Positions 39,402 to 54,931 are shown, counted from the stretch's first letter. The stretch: 64,000 nt of DNA from Gordonia crocea (GCF_009932435.1 NZ_BJOU01000001.1:1302001-1366000), one strand, 5' to 3'. Numbers and translations are program-made. Notes: generated by a model from the letters alone, not told the origin.

Positions 39402-40446
39402 GCCGCTGATTGTGATGGGCATCGAAAGCTCCTGCGACGAGACCGGGGTGGGGATCGTGGCGTGGGACCCGGCCGCACCCGACGGGCCGGTCCGGTTGCT
39501 CGCCGACGAGGTCGCCTCGTCGGTGGCCGAACATGCCCGCTACGGCGGCGTGGTGCCCGAGGTGGCATCGCGGGCGCACCTGGAGGCGATGGTGCCGACG
39601 ATGCGCCGCGCCCTCGCCGCCGCCGGTATCGAGAAGCCCGACGCGATCGCGGTGACGATCGGCCCGGGGCTGGCCGGGGCGCTGCTCGTCGGCGTGGCCG
39701 CGGCCAAGGCCTACGCCCTGGCCTGGGACGTCCCGCTGTATGCGGTCAACCACCTGGGCGGGCACGTCGCCGTCGACACGTTGGAGCACGGCCCGATGCC
39801 GCCGTGTATCGCCCTGCTGGTTTCCGGTGGGCACACCCACCTGCTGCGGGTGAGCGATCTGGGCGAACCGATCGAGGAACTGGGCACCACCGTCGACGAT
39901 GCGGCGGGGGAGGCCTTCGACAAGGTCGCCCGGCTGCTCGGCCTGGGGTACCCGGGCGGGCCCGCGATCGACCGGCTGGCCGACGGCGGCGATCTGGCCG
40001 CGATCGCCTTCCCGCGCGGCATGACCGGTCCGCGCGACGCCCGGTACGACTTCTCGTTCAGCGGGTTGAAGACCGCCGTCGCCCGGTATGTCGAGGGGTG
40101 CGAGCGCCGCGGCGAGCCGGTGCCGATGGCCGACGTCGCCGCGTCGTTCCAGGAGGCCGTCGCCGACGTGCTCACCATGAAGGCGATCCGGGCCTGCCGG
40201 GATTTCGACGTCTCGACCCTGGTGTTGGGCGGCGGGGCCACCGCGAACTCGCGCATCCGATCGCTGGCGCAGGAGCGGTGCGACGCCGAGGGGATCACGC
40301 TGCGGGTGCCCAAGCCGCGGTTGTGTACCGACAACGGGGTGATGATCGCGACGCTGGGCGCCCACGTCATCGCCGGCGGCGCCCCGCCGTCGCCGTTGAC
40401 CGTCGCCACCGACCCGGGGATGTCGGTCCAGATCTCCGCGTACTGA
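39394..40446 (+). CDS. tsaD: tRNA N6-adenosine threonylcarbamoyltransferase TsaD
   Basis: Catalytic subunit of t6A synthesis (350 residues). Diagnostic are [11 protein letters not shown], the metal-binding [22 protein letters not shown] and [13 protein letters not shown] has GGAGG 6 nt upstream and overlaps rimI by 8 nt. In M. tuberculosis the next gene is groES; here array B and a 22-kb insert follow. Confidence 0.97.
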   Translation: MSEPLIVMGIESSCDETGVGIVAWDPAAPDGPVRLLADEVASSVAEHARYGGVVPEVASRAHLEAMVPTMRRALAAAGIEKPDAIAVTIGPGLAGALLVGVAAAKAYALAWDVPLYAVNHLGGHVAVDTLEHGPMPPCIALLVSGGHTHLLRVSDLGEPIEELGTTVDDAAGEAFDKVARLLGLGYPGGPAIDRLADGGDLAAIAFPRGMTGPRDARYDFSFSGLKTAVARYVEGCERRGEPVPMADVAASFQEAVADVLTMKAIRACRDFDVSTLVLGGGATANSRIRSLAQERCDAEGITLRVPKPRLCTDNGVMIATLGAHVIAGGAPPSPLTVATDPGMSVQISAY

Positions 40447-40454
40447 TCTGCCGG

Positions 40455-40576
40455 TCCGCCGAGTGGGCCCTCAAATCCGTCGAGTGGGCCCTCAAATCCG
40501 TCGAGTGGGCCCTCAAATCCGTCGAGTGGGCCCTCAAATCCGTCGAGTGGGCCCTCAAATCCGTCGAGTGGGCCCT
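40455..40576 (+). repeat. 21-bp GGGCCC tandem repeat, array B (6 units)
   Basis: GGGCCC at 40465, 40486, 40507, 40528, 40549 and 40570, exactly 21 bp apart. The five spacers are identical (TCAAATCC plus GTCGAGT). The array fills the whole gap between the convergent tsaD and speE-like genes; the speE-like stop codon TAG shares its last base with the final GGGCCC. Confidence 0.97.
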
Positions 40577-42152
40577 AGTACTGCTTCCACTCGCCCTGTG
40601 CGTAGCGCAGGATCCGCGGGTCCATGAGCGTCGACGGCGGCATGGCCAACGGTGGGCGGTCGCGCGGGAAGACCGCTGCGGCGCGGAGTTCGTCGTCGGT
40701 GAGGAAGCGGGTTGTCGTCGTCGGATTCACGCGGAGCACGGGCCGACCGCGCGCGGCCAGGAAGAAGCCCCAGTCCCCGAACGACGGCACGTCGACGTGA
40801 TACGGCAGTGTCTGCAGCCCCGCGTCGGCCAGGGTTGCGCCGATGCACCAGAACGACCGGGGCGCGAAGTACGGCGAACCGGCTTGGATGGCCATGGTTC
40901 CGCCGGGTGCCAGGTGTGCGGAGACCAGCGCGTAGAACTCGGTGGAGTAGAGCTTGGCCGTCGCGGTCTCATCCGGGTCGGGCATGTCGACGACGACGGC
41001 GTCGAACTTCTCGTCGGTGTGGCGCAGCCAGTGGAAGGCATCGGCGGCCACCACCCGTGCGCGCGGGTCGTTCATCGAACCGCGGTTGAGGCGCGTGAGC
41101 CGCGGATCGGTGCGTGCCAACTCGATCATCGTCGGGTCGAGTTCGACGAGGGTGATCGATTCGGTGGGATAGGTCAGCACCTCGCGCAGGGCTAATCCGT
41201 CGCCGGCACCGAGGATCAGCACGCGCCTCGGGTGCGCGGCCATCACCGGGTGGACCAGCGCCTCGTGGTACCGGTACTCGTCGGCCGAGGCGAACTGGAG
41301 GTCCCCGTTGAGGAACAGTCGGATGTCCTCCTCGCCGCCCCGGGTGCGGCTGGCGGTCATCACGATGTCCTGATACTTCGTCTGCTGGGCCACGACGATC
41401 GGATCGCGATACAGGGCTTGGCGAGCGGTGATCTCGAAGGTCGTCGAATAGGCGAAGGCGGCCACCAGGATCGCGATGACCGCGGTCGCGCCCAGGCCGA
41501 CCGCGGTGGCGCCACGACGGGACAGGTCGCGCCGGAACAAGACCAGCACCAGGAGGAGACCCGCGACGGCGTTCACGAGTCCGACGACGATCGCCCCGCG
41601 AAGCTGGCCGAACACCGGGAGTAGCAGGAATGGGAATGCCAGGCCGCCGAGGAGGGCGCCGATGTAGTCCGCGGCGAACAGGTCGGCGACGGCCGATCCG
41701 GCGTCTTGGCGTCGAATCCGTTGCAACAGCACCATCAGCAGGGGGATCTCTGCGCCGATCAACAGACCGAGGATGAAGGCGACGACGACCAGGGCCGCGG
41801 TGTACAGCGACAGGTAGGCGAACGCCGCGTAGAGCGCCATGACCGAGAGTCCGCCGAGTAGGGCGAGTGTCAGCTCGACGGCGGCGAACCACACCACCGG
41901 GCGGTGCTGCAACGGTTTGGCCGCCAACGACCCGACACCCATCGCGAAGACCATGACCGCGAGCACGATCGACGCCTGGGTGGCGGTATTGCCGATCAGG
42001 TACGAACCCAGCGACACCAGGGCGAGCTCGTACACCAAACCGCATGCGGCACAGACGAAGACGACGGCGAGCAGTGCGGCACGCGCAACCCGGCGACGAC
42101 CGGTGGACCTGGTCGTCGTCGGCGTTTCGGCGTCAGAGGATGGAGGCAGCAA
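40575..42152 (-). CDS. membrane-bound spermidine synthase-like protein
   Basis: A 525-residue fusion of a multi-helix membrane domain (about 1-225; seven or so segments such as LVVVAFILGLLIGAEIPLLM) and a cytosolic aminopropyltransferase-like Rossmann domain (about 235-525; RRVLILGAGDGLALREVL, LVELDPTMIELA, DAVVVDMPDPDETA). It matches Rv2601 (SpeE). Whether it makes a polyamine is uncertain; membrane-fused forms are poorly studied. First of a gene block in Rv2601-Rv2597 order. Its 5' end overlaps the DUF350 gene by 20 bp. Confidence 0.85.
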   Translation of the reverse strand: MLPPSSDAETPTTTRSTGRRRVARAALLAVVFVCAACGLVYELALVSLGSYLIGNTATQASIVLAVMVFAMGVGSLAAKPLQHRPVVWFAAVELTLALLGGLSVMALYAAFAYLSLYTAALVVVAFILGLLIGAEIPLLMVLLQRIRRQDAGSAVADLFAADYIGALLGGLAFPFLLLPVFGQLRGAIVVGLVNAVAGLLLVLVLFRRDLSRRGATAVGLGATAVIAILVAAFAYSTTFEITARQALYRDPIVVAQQTKYQDIVMTASRTRGGEEDIRLFLNGDLQFASADEYRYHEALVHPVMAAHPRRVLILGAGDGLALREVLTYPTESITLVELDPTMIELARTDPRLTRLNRGSMNDPRARVVAADAFHWLRHTDEKFDAVVVDMPDPDETATAKLYSTEFYALVSAHLAPGGTMAIQAGSPYFAPRSFWCIGATLADAGLQTLPYHVDVPSFGDWGFFLAARGRPVLRVNPTTTTRFLTDDELRAAAVFPRDRPPLAMPPSTLMDPRILRYAQGEWKQY

Positions 42153-42558
42153 TGATGCACGCAGCCGCGATGTGGAGGACCGCGTGGACGCGAACCGCGG
42201 GGTTGGGTTCGGTGTCCATCAACGCGTCGCCGATCCTGCCGGGCGTCACCAGGGTGAGCAGCCCGAAGGTGACCGCCATCGCCACCAGGCCCAGAACGCT
42301 GTACGCCGCGGTGTAGAGCAGCCCGCGGGCCAGTCCGCCCTCGCTGGCGATGATCGCTGCCACGACGATAATCGCGACGCTGGCCAGGTTGGATCCGACG
42401 AGGGTGGCGGCATTGCGGTTGCGGTCCACCCACACCTGCGCGCGCAGGTTTCCCGGCGTCAACAGGTCGAGCACCACGAATCCGACGGCCATGGCCGTGA
42501 TGCCCACCGCCGAGTAGGAGCTGGCGGCGATCAGGTTGTCGGCGAACTGCGTCGTCAT
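42133..42558 (-). CDS. DUF350 membrane protein
   Basis: A 141-residue integral membrane protein with four hydrophobic helices (SYSAVGITAMAVGFVVLDLL; VGSNLASVAIIVVAAIIAS; LGLVAMAVTFGLLTLV; HAVLHIAAACIIAASIL), matching DUF350 (Rv2600 position). Function unknown. Same strand and order as in mycobacteria. Confidence 0.82.
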   Translation of the reverse strand: MTTQFADNLIAASSYSAVGITAMAVGFVVLDLLTPGNLRAQVWVDRNRNAATLVGSNLASVAIIVVAAIIASEGGLARGLLYTAAYSVLGLVAMAVTFGLLTLVTPGRIGDALMDTEPNPAVRVHAVLHIAAACIIAASIL

Positions 42559-42588
42559 GGGTTGTTCCTCGTCTCGTCGTGGATCGGT

Positions 42589-43134
42589 CTATTTGCCGGC
42601 GCCACTACCGCCGCCGCGGTAGCTGTTCCCGCGGCCGGAGTAGTGCGGAGTCGGCACCCAATAGCTGCCGACGTAGCTGTGATAGTGGTTGTACCCGGTG
42701 CGGTAGTCCTTGCTGACCATCACCCGAGACTTGTCGGCCCCGTAGGGGAAAACGCCGATGAGGTAGTCCGGATACTGCAGGAACGTCGACCCGGCGATGT
42801 TGCCGACCTGGGTTGCGCCGGTGCGCCGATCGGTGGGGCGCTCCTCCGTCGTGATCGCGTCGGACACCGATTTCGGATCGGCGTTGGCCACATAGGCGAC
42901 GACGTTCCCCTCGTCGAGGGCGGCGTTGCGCTGATAGGTCTTCTGCACGTAGGCCCGGGCGTCGCGGCCGCGGAACCCGCCGTCGATCGCACAGGTCGTC
43001 GCCAGTGCGCCGACGGTGAGCACGCAGATGATGCCGATGATCCAGTTGCGGGCCCGCCGGAGGCCATCGCCGCGACCGTCGTCGTCGGGTGGGAACGGCG
43101 GTGGCGGAAACGGCGGGAACGGTGGCGTGGTCAT
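42589..43134 (-). CDS. DUF4247 membrane-anchored protein
   Basis: A 181-residue protein: Pro-rich cytosolic head (TTPPFPPFPPPPFPPDD), one membrane segment (NWIIGIICVLTVGALATTC, about 30-48) and an extracytoplasmic DUF4247 domain ending in a Gly/Ser/His-rich tail. It corresponds to Rv2599. ATG overlaps the previous stop by 1 nt (TGATG). Confidence 0.8.
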   Translation of the reverse strand: MTTPPFPPFPPPPFPPDDDGRGDGLRRARNWIIGIICVLTVGALATTCAIDGGFRGRDARAYVQKTYQRNAALDEGNVVAYVANADPKSVSDAITTEERPTDRRTGATQVGNIAGSTFLQYPDYLIGVFPYGADKSRVMVSKDYRTGYNHYHSYVGSYWVPTPHYSGRGNSYRGGGSGAGK

Positions 43135-43661
43135 CAGGGGCGGTCTCCGGACGACTGGGACAGGGTGCTCGTCGTATAGACGATTTCACCGGCCTGGGGG
43201 TAGGTGTGCCACGTCTCCCAGCGCAGAACCGGTTGCGCGAGGTCGAGCGTCGCCCGGATGGCGGTGACGGCGAGCGGCCGACCCGGATAACAGCCGATCA
43301 AGCCCACCGATCGCCGGTCCGCGGCGTCGATCTGGTGGCCGAGGTGCTTGATGAGGGTGGTCAGCGCCTCGTCGTTGTGGGTGGAGACGTCGGCGCGAAA
43401 GGCATAGTCGTCGCGCGACCACTGCGCGGGTAGGAACGGATCAACGCCGGGCAGGCAGGCAACCGTCTCGCGCAGCGGCCCGCCGGCGCCGTTCACGACG
43501 ACCTGGTGACTGGCCCCGAGGAGGCGCAGTTCGATGTCGAAGACCCCCAACCGCGCCGTACGGGTGGCCAAGGCGGGCTGGTCGTCGACGTCGAGACTCA
43601 ACGCCAAGTCGGCGGCACGGGTATCGACGAAGGCACCGCCCAACTCGAGGGGATCGCTCAC
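43134..43661 (-). CDS. DUF2617 family protein
   Basis: A 175-residue soluble protein matching DUF2617 (Rv2598 position), with VFDIELRLLGASHQVVV near residue 40 and TYPQAGEIVYTTS near the end. Function unknown. I use the GTG at 43661 because GTGA overlaps the stop of the upstream DUF4178 gene. Confidence 0.8.
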   Translation of the reverse strand: MSDPLELGGAFVDTRAADLALSLDVDDQPALATRTARLGVFDIELRLLGASHQVVVNGAGGPLRETVACLPGVDPFLPAQWSRDDYAFRADVSTHNDEALTTLIKHLGHQIDAADRRSVGLIGCYPGRPLAVTAIRATLDLAQPVLRWETWHTYPQAGEIVYTTSTLSQSSGDRP

Positions 43662-44296
43662 CGCGGGCCCTCGGGTGCCGGGGTCGACGGGTAGATGCGG
43701 AACTCGCTGCGGGCGAGGACCTCGCCGCGGGCCGCCTCCCACCCGGAGCCATAGTCCTCAAAGGAGAAGCGTGCGTCCCCGGCCTGGTAGTCGTGGTAGC
43801 GCATGGTTCCGCTGCTCGCCACCCCGGTGGTGCCCGCGGAGGTGAAGCGCGCCGAGCCGTCTTCGTCGTGGAGGTAGCGGCGGCCTTCGAACTCCACCGA
43901 CGCGGGGCCGGGGGTCAAGATGACGCCGGAGAGCTCGGTCCACAGCACCACCTCGAGGTCGGGGTCGTCCTCGACGGAGAGCCACCCGCGCAGCCCGGTT
44001 CCGGTGTCCAGGTGGGCCTCGATCCAGTTGTACCCGTCCTGGGTGAAGCGGATGACGCCGCGAACCGCATAGGTGGTGCCCCGGATGTCGACGAGGTCGG
44101 CGGGCTTGAGCTGACGGGGGTCGCCGCGCACCGCATCGTCGTCGGCGGTGGAAAACGGGTCACCAGGACGGTACGTCCGGTTGCGCAACGCGTCAGCCTC
44201 GGCCTGGCGCGCGGCGCGGGCGCTGAGCACGTTGAACACGACGGCGACGGTGATGATCAGCAGTAGCGCGATGACGATGATGACGGCGTACTTCAC
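43658..44296 (-). CDS. DUF4178 membrane-anchored protein
   Basis: A 212-residue protein with an N-terminal anchor (YAVIIVIALLLIITVAVVFN) and a DUF4178 beta-rich domain (about 65-205; VRGVIRFTQDGYNWIEAHLD, FEDYGSGWEAARGEVL). It corresponds to Rv2597. It is the first gene of the speE-like block; array C lies directly upstream. Confidence 0.8.
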   Translation of the reverse strand: MKYAVIIVIALLLIITVAVVFNVLSARAARQAEADALRNRTYRPGDPFSTADDDAVRGDPRQLKPADLVDIRGTTYAVRGVIRFTQDGYNWIEAHLDTGTGLRGWLSVEDDPDLEVVLWTELSGVILTPGPASVEFEGRRYLHDEDGSARFTSAGTTGVASSGTMRYHDYQAGDARFSFEDYGSGWEAARGEVLARSEFRIYPSTPAPEGPR

Positions 44297-44349
44297 CCCG
44301 CCACGCTATCAATTCGGACATGGTGGATAGGTCGTCGGACCGACGCGGT

Positions 44350-44489
44350 GAGGGCCCACTCGACGAGAATCAGGGCCCACTCGACGAGAATCAGGGCCCA
44401 CTCGGCGGGGATGAGGGCCCACTCGGCGAAATGAAGGGCCCAGTCGGCGGGGATGAGGGCCCAGTCGGCGAAAAGAAGGGCCCAGTCGA
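44350..44489 (-). repeat. 21-bp GGGCCC tandem repeat, array C (7 units)
   Basis: GGGCCC at 44352, 44373, 44394, 44415, 44436, 44457 and 44478, all exactly 21 bp apart. Read on the minus strand each has the CGASTGGGCCCT core, so the array continues in the direction of the entA-like gene, which stops 12 nt before the first unit. Spacers vary more here (at least four types) than in array B, and alternate in places. Confidence 0.97.
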
Positions 44490-44494
44490 CGGGG

Positions 44495-45271
44495 CTACTG
44501 GTCGAGGGTGGCGCCGCCGTCGACGCGCAGATCGTGCAGCGTGATGTGCCGCGCGGCGTCGGAGGCGAGGAAGACCGCCGACGCGGCGATGTCTTCCGGC
44601 TGGGCCAGCCGGCCCAGCGGGATGCCGAGGCGGAAGTCCTCGGGGGTGCCCGCGATCACCGCCGCGGCGCTGTCCTGCGCGGGCGCGGAATCGGGCCACA
44701 TCCCGCGCAGCATCGGGGTGTCGGTGGAGCCCGGCGTGATGACGTTGCAGCGGATGCCGCGCGGGGCCAACTCGAGCCCGGCGCTGCGCACCAGACTGGT
44801 CACCGCGGCCTTCGTCGCGCCGTAGGCTCCCAGCCCGACGCGCGGGGTCGCCGCGGAGTTGGAGGAGACGACGGTGAGCGATCCCCCGTCGGCGAGCACG
44901 CCCGTCGCCGCGCGGATCAGGGCCATCGTGCCGGTCAGGTTCACCGCGACCAGCCGGTCCCACTCGTCGTCGTCGACGGCGGCGAGCGTCCCGGTGGCCA
45001 GGGCGGCGCCGACGTGGACCACCGTGGTCAGCTCTCCGTCCAGCAACCGCGGCGCCGATTCCACCAGCCGGGCGACGGCGGAGCGGTCGGCGAGGTCGGC
45101 AACGCTGGACGCGGCGCCGAGGCGATCGGCCACCGTGGTCACCGCGGGGTCGATGTCGGTGAGCACCAGGCGCGCCCCCGCGTCGGCGAAGGCCTGCGCC
45201 ACCGCCGAGCCGATACCGCCGGCCACGCCGGTGATCAGCGCGCGCTTGCCGGCCAGCGACGCCTCAGCCAT
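44495..45271 (-). CDS. entA: 2,3-dihydro-2,3-dihydroxybenzoate dehydrogenase
   Basis: SDR (258 residues) that oxidises 2,3-dihydro-DHB to 2,3-dihydroxybenzoate with NAD+. It has TGVAGGIGSAVAQAF (coenzyme), VVSSNSAATPRVGLGAYGATKAA split as NSAATPRVG and YGATK (catalytic Tyr/Lys), and the EntA-like segment RCNVITPGSTDTPML. Assignment rests on these motifs plus position right after the isochorismatase, with which it overlaps by 8 nt. Confidence 0.87.
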   Translation of the reverse strand: MAEASLAGKRALITGVAGGIGSAVAQAFADAGARLVLTDIDPAVTTVADRLGAASSVADLADRSAVARLVESAPRLLDGELTTVVHVGAALATGTLAAVDDDEWDRLVAVNLTGTMALIRAATGVLADGGSLTVVSSNSAATPRVGLGAYGATKAAVTSLVRSAGLELAPRGIRCNVITPGSTDTPMLRGMWPDSAPAQDSAAAVIAGTPEDFRLGIPLGRLAQPEDIAASAVFLASDAARHITLHDLRVDGGATLDQ

Positions 45272-45905
45272 CGGCCTTGAGTCCGCGGGTCACCTCGTCG
45301 GCGGAGAGCACGATCCCGCACGTGTTGTTGACGTAGTCGACGGCGCCGGCGTGGAAGGGGGCGCTGAAGTCGGCGACGCCGTCGGAGACGAAGAACACCT
45401 GGATGTCCTGCATGAAGGCGTCGGCTGCGGTGAGCAGGCAGCCGATGTGCGCGTAGATGCCGGTGATGATGAGCTGGTCGCGCCCGGTGTGGGCCATCAG
45501 CGACCGCAGATCGGTGCGGGCGAAGGCCGAGTAGCGCCACTTCACCACGGTGATGTCCCCGGGACGGGCGGCCAGCGGTTCGATGACCTGCGCCTGTTCC
45601 TCGGTGGCGATCCCCGGCCCCCACCGATCGGTCAGCAGGCCGCGGCGCGACGGGTGCTGATTCGGCGGCTGGGCCGTCAGCACGACCGGCACGTCGGCCG
45701 CGTCGCAGGCGTCGCGCAGCCCGACGATGGTCGGCACCACCGTGGCCAACGGTTCGGTGCCGGCCTCGTAGACGTCCACGAAGTAGTTCTGCATGTCGTG
45801 GATGAGCAACACCGCTCGGGCGGGGTCGACCTTCCAGTCGAGCCGAGGGTGGCTCCGGGGCACGACGTCGCTCAGCCGGTACGGGCTTATCGGTGGAATG
45901 GACAC
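45264..45905 (-). CDS. entB: isochorismatase (no carrier domain)
   Basis: Hydrolyses isochorismate to 2,3-dihydro-DHB and pyruvate. The 213-residue protein covers only the isochorismatase domain: LLIHDMQNYFVDVY (catalytic Asp), VVKWRYSAF (Lys) and TGIYAHIGCLLTA, the last as in EntB/DhbB. The aryl carrier domain usually fused at the C-terminus of EntB is missing; it is on the ligase at 51999 instead. Confidence 0.9.
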   Translation of the reverse strand: MSIPPISPYRLSDVVPRSHPRLDWKVDPARAVLLIHDMQNYFVDVYEAGTEPLATVVPTIVGLRDACDAADVPVVLTAQPPNQHPSRRGLLTDRWGPGIATEEQAQVIEPLAARPGDITVVKWRYSAFARTDLRSLMAHTGRDQLIITGIYAHIGCLLTAADAFMQDIQVFFVSDGVADFSAPFHAGAVDYVNNTCGIVLSADEVTRGLKADG

Positions 45906-45933
45906 GGGTCTCCGATCGGGAATGGCGGGGCGC

Positions 45934-46896
45934 CTAGCGGAAGGCGCTGCTGATGTCGCGGAGGATGGCCTCGACGCCCAGCGGACCGGTGCCGCTGGTC
46001 CACGGCGTGCCGTCGACGGGGTAGACGTGGCCGGCCTTGGTGGCGCGCAGCGCGGCGAACCCGGGCTTGAGCCGCGCGGCTGCCAACTCCTGGCTCGCCT
46101 GGTCGATGTTCCCGAGCACGCCGAAGAAGATGTAGTCGGCGTCGATCAGATCGAGGTTTTCCATGCTGACCTTGTTCCCCGCACGGTTGGCCGAGTCGAT
46201 CTTCGCCTGCGCGGGCGGGCGCTTCATCCCGACCCGGTTGAGCACCCAACTCGACAGCGAGTTGCCGCCGACGATGGTCGGGCCCTCGGTCGACCACCGC
46301 ACGACGCTCGCGGTGAGCGGCTTGGCGCCCGGCGCGGCGGCCACGCGCTCGGCGGTCTGGTCGAGCTGCCGGTCGATGTCGCCGACGACGTGCTTGTGCT
46401 GTTCCGGCCGGTCGAGGATGGCGGCCATCGCGGCGAAGTACTTCTGCCAGCCCTGGGTGTACTTGGCGACGAAGACCGTCGGCGCGATCTTCGCCAGGTC
46501 GTCGATGCTGTTGCGCGACCCGGTCGTGTCGTCGACGACGATGAGGTCGGGCCGCAGTTTGAGGATCTGTCCGAGGTTGGGGGCCCGGGTCGACGCCACG
46601 ATGGGGATGGCACTGTCCTTCGCGGCAGTGGCGAGGTAGCCCGGGATACCCAGCTGCCCGCGCCCGGCCGTGGAACCGATCGGGGTGACGCCGAGGGCCA
46701 GGGCCGAGTCGAGGGCCCCCTCGGCCAGGGTGATCACCCGTTTCGGGTTCTTGGGGATGACCACCGTCCGGTGGGCGGCGTCGGTGTAGGAGCGTCCGTC
46801 GGCCGGGACCACCGGTGAATCGTCGCCGCAGGCCGTGAGGCCGGTGGCGAGGAGGAGGCCGGCCACCAGGCCGGCGATCGGGGTTGCGAACCTCAT
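45934..46896 (-). CDS. ferric-siderophore ABC transporter substrate-binding lipoprotein
   Basis: FepB/FhuD-type periplasmic binding protein (320 residues). A lipobox ATGLTACGDD places the acylated Cys at about residue 23. The mature domain has VVIPKNPKRVITLAEGALD and the helix-backbone class III fold, ending ILRDISSAFR. It should capture the ferric catechol siderophore for the FepD/FepG/FepC-like proteins encoded on the opposite strand. A GTG 18 nt upstream is an alternative start. Confidence 0.9.
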   Translation of the reverse strand: MRFATPIAGLVAGLLLATGLTACGDDSPVVPADGRSYTDAAHRTVVIPKNPKRVITLAEGALDSALALGVTPIGSTAGRGQLGIPGYLATAAKDSAIPIVASTRAPNLGQILKLRPDLIVVDDTTGSRNSIDDLAKIAPTVFVAKYTQGWQKYFAAMAAILDRPEQHKHVVGDIDRQLDQTAERVAAAPGAKPLTASVVRWSTEGPTIVGGNSLSSWVLNRVGMKRPPAQAKIDSANRAGNKVSMENLDLIDADYIFFGVLGNIDQASQELAAARLKPGFAALRATKAGHVYPVDGTPWTSGTGPLGVEAILRDISSAFR

Positions 46897-46910
46897 TGCT
46901 GCACTGCCTT

Positions 46911-48112
46911 TCACTGCTCCACCGCTTCGATCTCTGCCCGGCCGATCGGCGTCGTGAGATCGTCGACGAGCAGATGTGCCCACCAGGCGATGTCGTGACC
47001 GCCGTCGAATCTGCGCAGGGTCACCGGCCACCCCGCGGTGCGGAGTTGACCGGCCAGTCTGTCCACCGGCTCGACGAGCAGGTGCTCGTTGCGGCCCACG
47101 GCCAGGCGAACCGGCCGCGGTTGGGCGTCGGCCAATTCCTCGGTCAACCAGCACCGCTGCGGGTCCCACTCGGCCGGGCGAGCGGTGATGCCGGGTTTCC
47201 ACCACATCGACGGAGAATACGCGAGCACCTCGTCGACGACGTCGGGGAACCAGCGCACGACGGCCAGCGTCGACACGGCGCCGAGGCTTTGACCTGCCCA
47301 AACAGTGGTGCTGTCGGCAACGCCGAGGGCGTGGCGCGCCCGGGGCAGGACATCGTCGACGACGGTGGCCAGGAAGTCGCGGTTCGGACCGAGCAGGCGC
47401 ATCCGGGCCGAGGCCTCGGCGGGCGAGTCGATGCCGAGGAGGGCGATCGGGCCGTCGTCCTCGCCGACGGCTTCGGCCAGGCGCGTGGCCAGGCCGATCC
47501 GGTCCAACCAGTTCTGTCCGTCGAACAGCACGACGATCCGCGTCGGTCCGCTTCCGCCGCCCACCGGTGCGGTCAACCGCCACCCGGTGGCCTCGGGGCC
47601 GTCGCCGATGCTTCCGCGCGCCGCCGGTTCTGCCGGGGCGGGGCGGTGCCAGACGGCGAGGTCGGGTGCGCCGTCGGTGCGCAACACCGATCCGAAGGGC
47701 GACGCGGCCTGGTCGTTGCCCGGGTCGCTGACCGCGGCGGCGGCGACGGTGCGCGAATACACCAGGGCGCCGTCGCGCAGATGGGGGTCGTCGGCGGCGT
47801 AGGGGTAGATGCGGTAGGTCGCCATCGTCCCGCGGGGCACGGTGATCTCGGTGAACCACAGGTCGGTGTCGCCCCACCGGCGCAGTTGCCCGTGGGCCTC
47901 GCGCGGCCCGTCGGTGAGCCGGTTGGCCCAGGCGTACACGCCGGCGCTGTCGGGCGGTGCGACGAAGGCGAGCAGCACGCGCTGGGCGTCGGGATCGTCC
48001 GGGTCGTCGGTGACCAGCGGGGTGCCGTGCGCGGCGAGCTCGGCGATCAGCGCCGGATCGTCGTCGGCCGGCCCGGCGAGGAGTCGGGACCGGAGCGCGT
48101 CGGTGCTCGGAG

Positions 48113-48116
<4 letters not shown>
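46911..48116 (-). CDS. fes: enterochelin esterase-like ferric-siderophore esterase
   Basis: A 401-residue Fes/IroD-type protein: an N-terminal beta domain (about 40-190; [19 protein letters not shown]) and an alpha/beta hydrolase domain with nucleophile [21 protein letters not shown] and late His in [12 protein letters not shown]. It should hydrolyse the ester bonds of a tri-serine lactone scaffold to release iron, which implies an enterobactin-like product. GTG start overlaps the NRPS stop (GTGA). Confidence 0.88.
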
Positions 48117-51934
<3,818 letters not shown>

Positions 51935-51963
51935 GGCGGTCGCTTCCGGGTCGGGTGGCGTCA

Positions 51964-51982
51964 GAAGCTTAGGTTAGCCTAT
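51964..51982. promoter_or_regulatory. IdeR/DtxR-type iron box in the divergent siderophore promoter
   Basis: TTAGGTTAGCCTA at 51969-51981, inside a 19-bp window matching the mycobacterial IdeR consensus (TTAGGTTAGGCTAACCTAA) at 13 of 19 by eye. It lies between the NRPS and ligase starts, 17 bp before the latter, so iron-loaded IdeR/DtxR would repress both operons. Confidence 0.75.
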
Positions 51983-51998
51983 GGACTAGGATCGGCTC

Positions 51999-53881
<1,883 letters not shown>

Positions 53882-53885
<4 letters not shown>

Positions 53886-54931
53886 CCGCGACCGCTGCGG
53901 CGCCCGTGCATGCTCCCCGTCGGCGTCTCGGCGGCGGCGTGCTGACCGCCTGCCTGGTCGGGTCGCTGGTCCTCTTGGCGCTGTTGGCCTGGGCCAGCCT
54001 GTTCGTCGGCGCGCGCGACGTCGCCCCCGGCACCGTGTGGGACGTCCTCCTCGGCCGCGGCACGGGATTCGACGCGCTCGCGGTCACCGATGCCACCGAC
54101 GGCCGACTGCCCCGGGCGCTGCTGGCCGTCCTCGTCGGCGCCGCCCTGGGCGTGGCCGGGCTGCTGATCCAGCGCCTGATGAACAACCCGCTCGGCGATC
54201 CGCAGATCCTCGGGGTGAATTCCGGTGCGGCACTGGCGATCACGATCGCCATCGGGCTGTGCGGATTCACCCAGGTGTGGGCCTACGTGTGGTTCGCCTT
54301 CGCCGGTGCGGCGGTGGCGATGGTGATCGTCTACGCGCTGGCCACCGCCGGGCGCGGACCGTTGACACCGCTGCGGATCACGATGGCCGGTATCGCGGTC
54401 GCCGCCGTGCTGAGCGGCGCGGTGCGCGGCATCACCCTGGTGTGGCCCCATGCCTTCGACCAGTTGCGGATCTGGGAGGTCGGCTCGGTCACCGGCCGCG
54501 GTGTGACGGTGGCGGCCTGGGTGGCCCCGTTCATCGTCGTCGGCATCGCCGTGGCCTTCGTTATCGCCCACGCTGTCGACGTGATCGGGATGGGCGACGA
54601 GATGGCCACCGCACTCGGGGTGCGGGTCGGCCGGATCCGGGTGGCCGCGCTCGTCGTCGCCACCGTGCTCGCCGGGGCCGCCACGGCGGCGGCCGGCCCG
54701 ATCGGCTTCGTCGGCCTCATGGTGCCCCACGCCATCCGGTTGGCCCTCGGGGTGACCGGGCGTTGGGCGGTGGCCTTTGCCGCGGTGGCCGGTGGACTGA
54801 TCGTGCTGGGGTCCGACATCGTGGCCCGGCTGTTCGACCAGGACAAGATGCCGGTGGGCATCGTCACCGCCTTCATCGGGGCACCGATCCTGATCCTGCT
54901 GATCCGCAACTCCGCGGGGACCGCACGATGA
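53882..54931 (+). CDS. fepD: ferric-siderophore ABC transporter permease (FecCD family)
   Basis: A 349-residue FecCD permease with about nine or ten membrane segments; MNNPLGDPQILGVNSGAALA and AAAGPIGFVGLMVPHAIRL are the family landmarks that contact the ATPase. GTG start overlaps the ligase stop by 4 nt. Forms the membrane channel together with the next gene product. Confidence 0.93.

Noticed and set aside
40455..40576. Tandem repeat taken as a possible CRISPR array
   Set aside because: Units are 21 bp with an 11-12 bp core and near-identical or slowly drifting spacers of 8-10 bp; there are no unique 30-bp spacers and no cas genes.
44320..44544. Plus-strand reading frame of 74 codons made of GPLDENQ-type heptads through array C
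   Set aside because: It exists only because 21 is a multiple of three; there is no ribosome site and the same DNA is non-coding repeat at the other loci.
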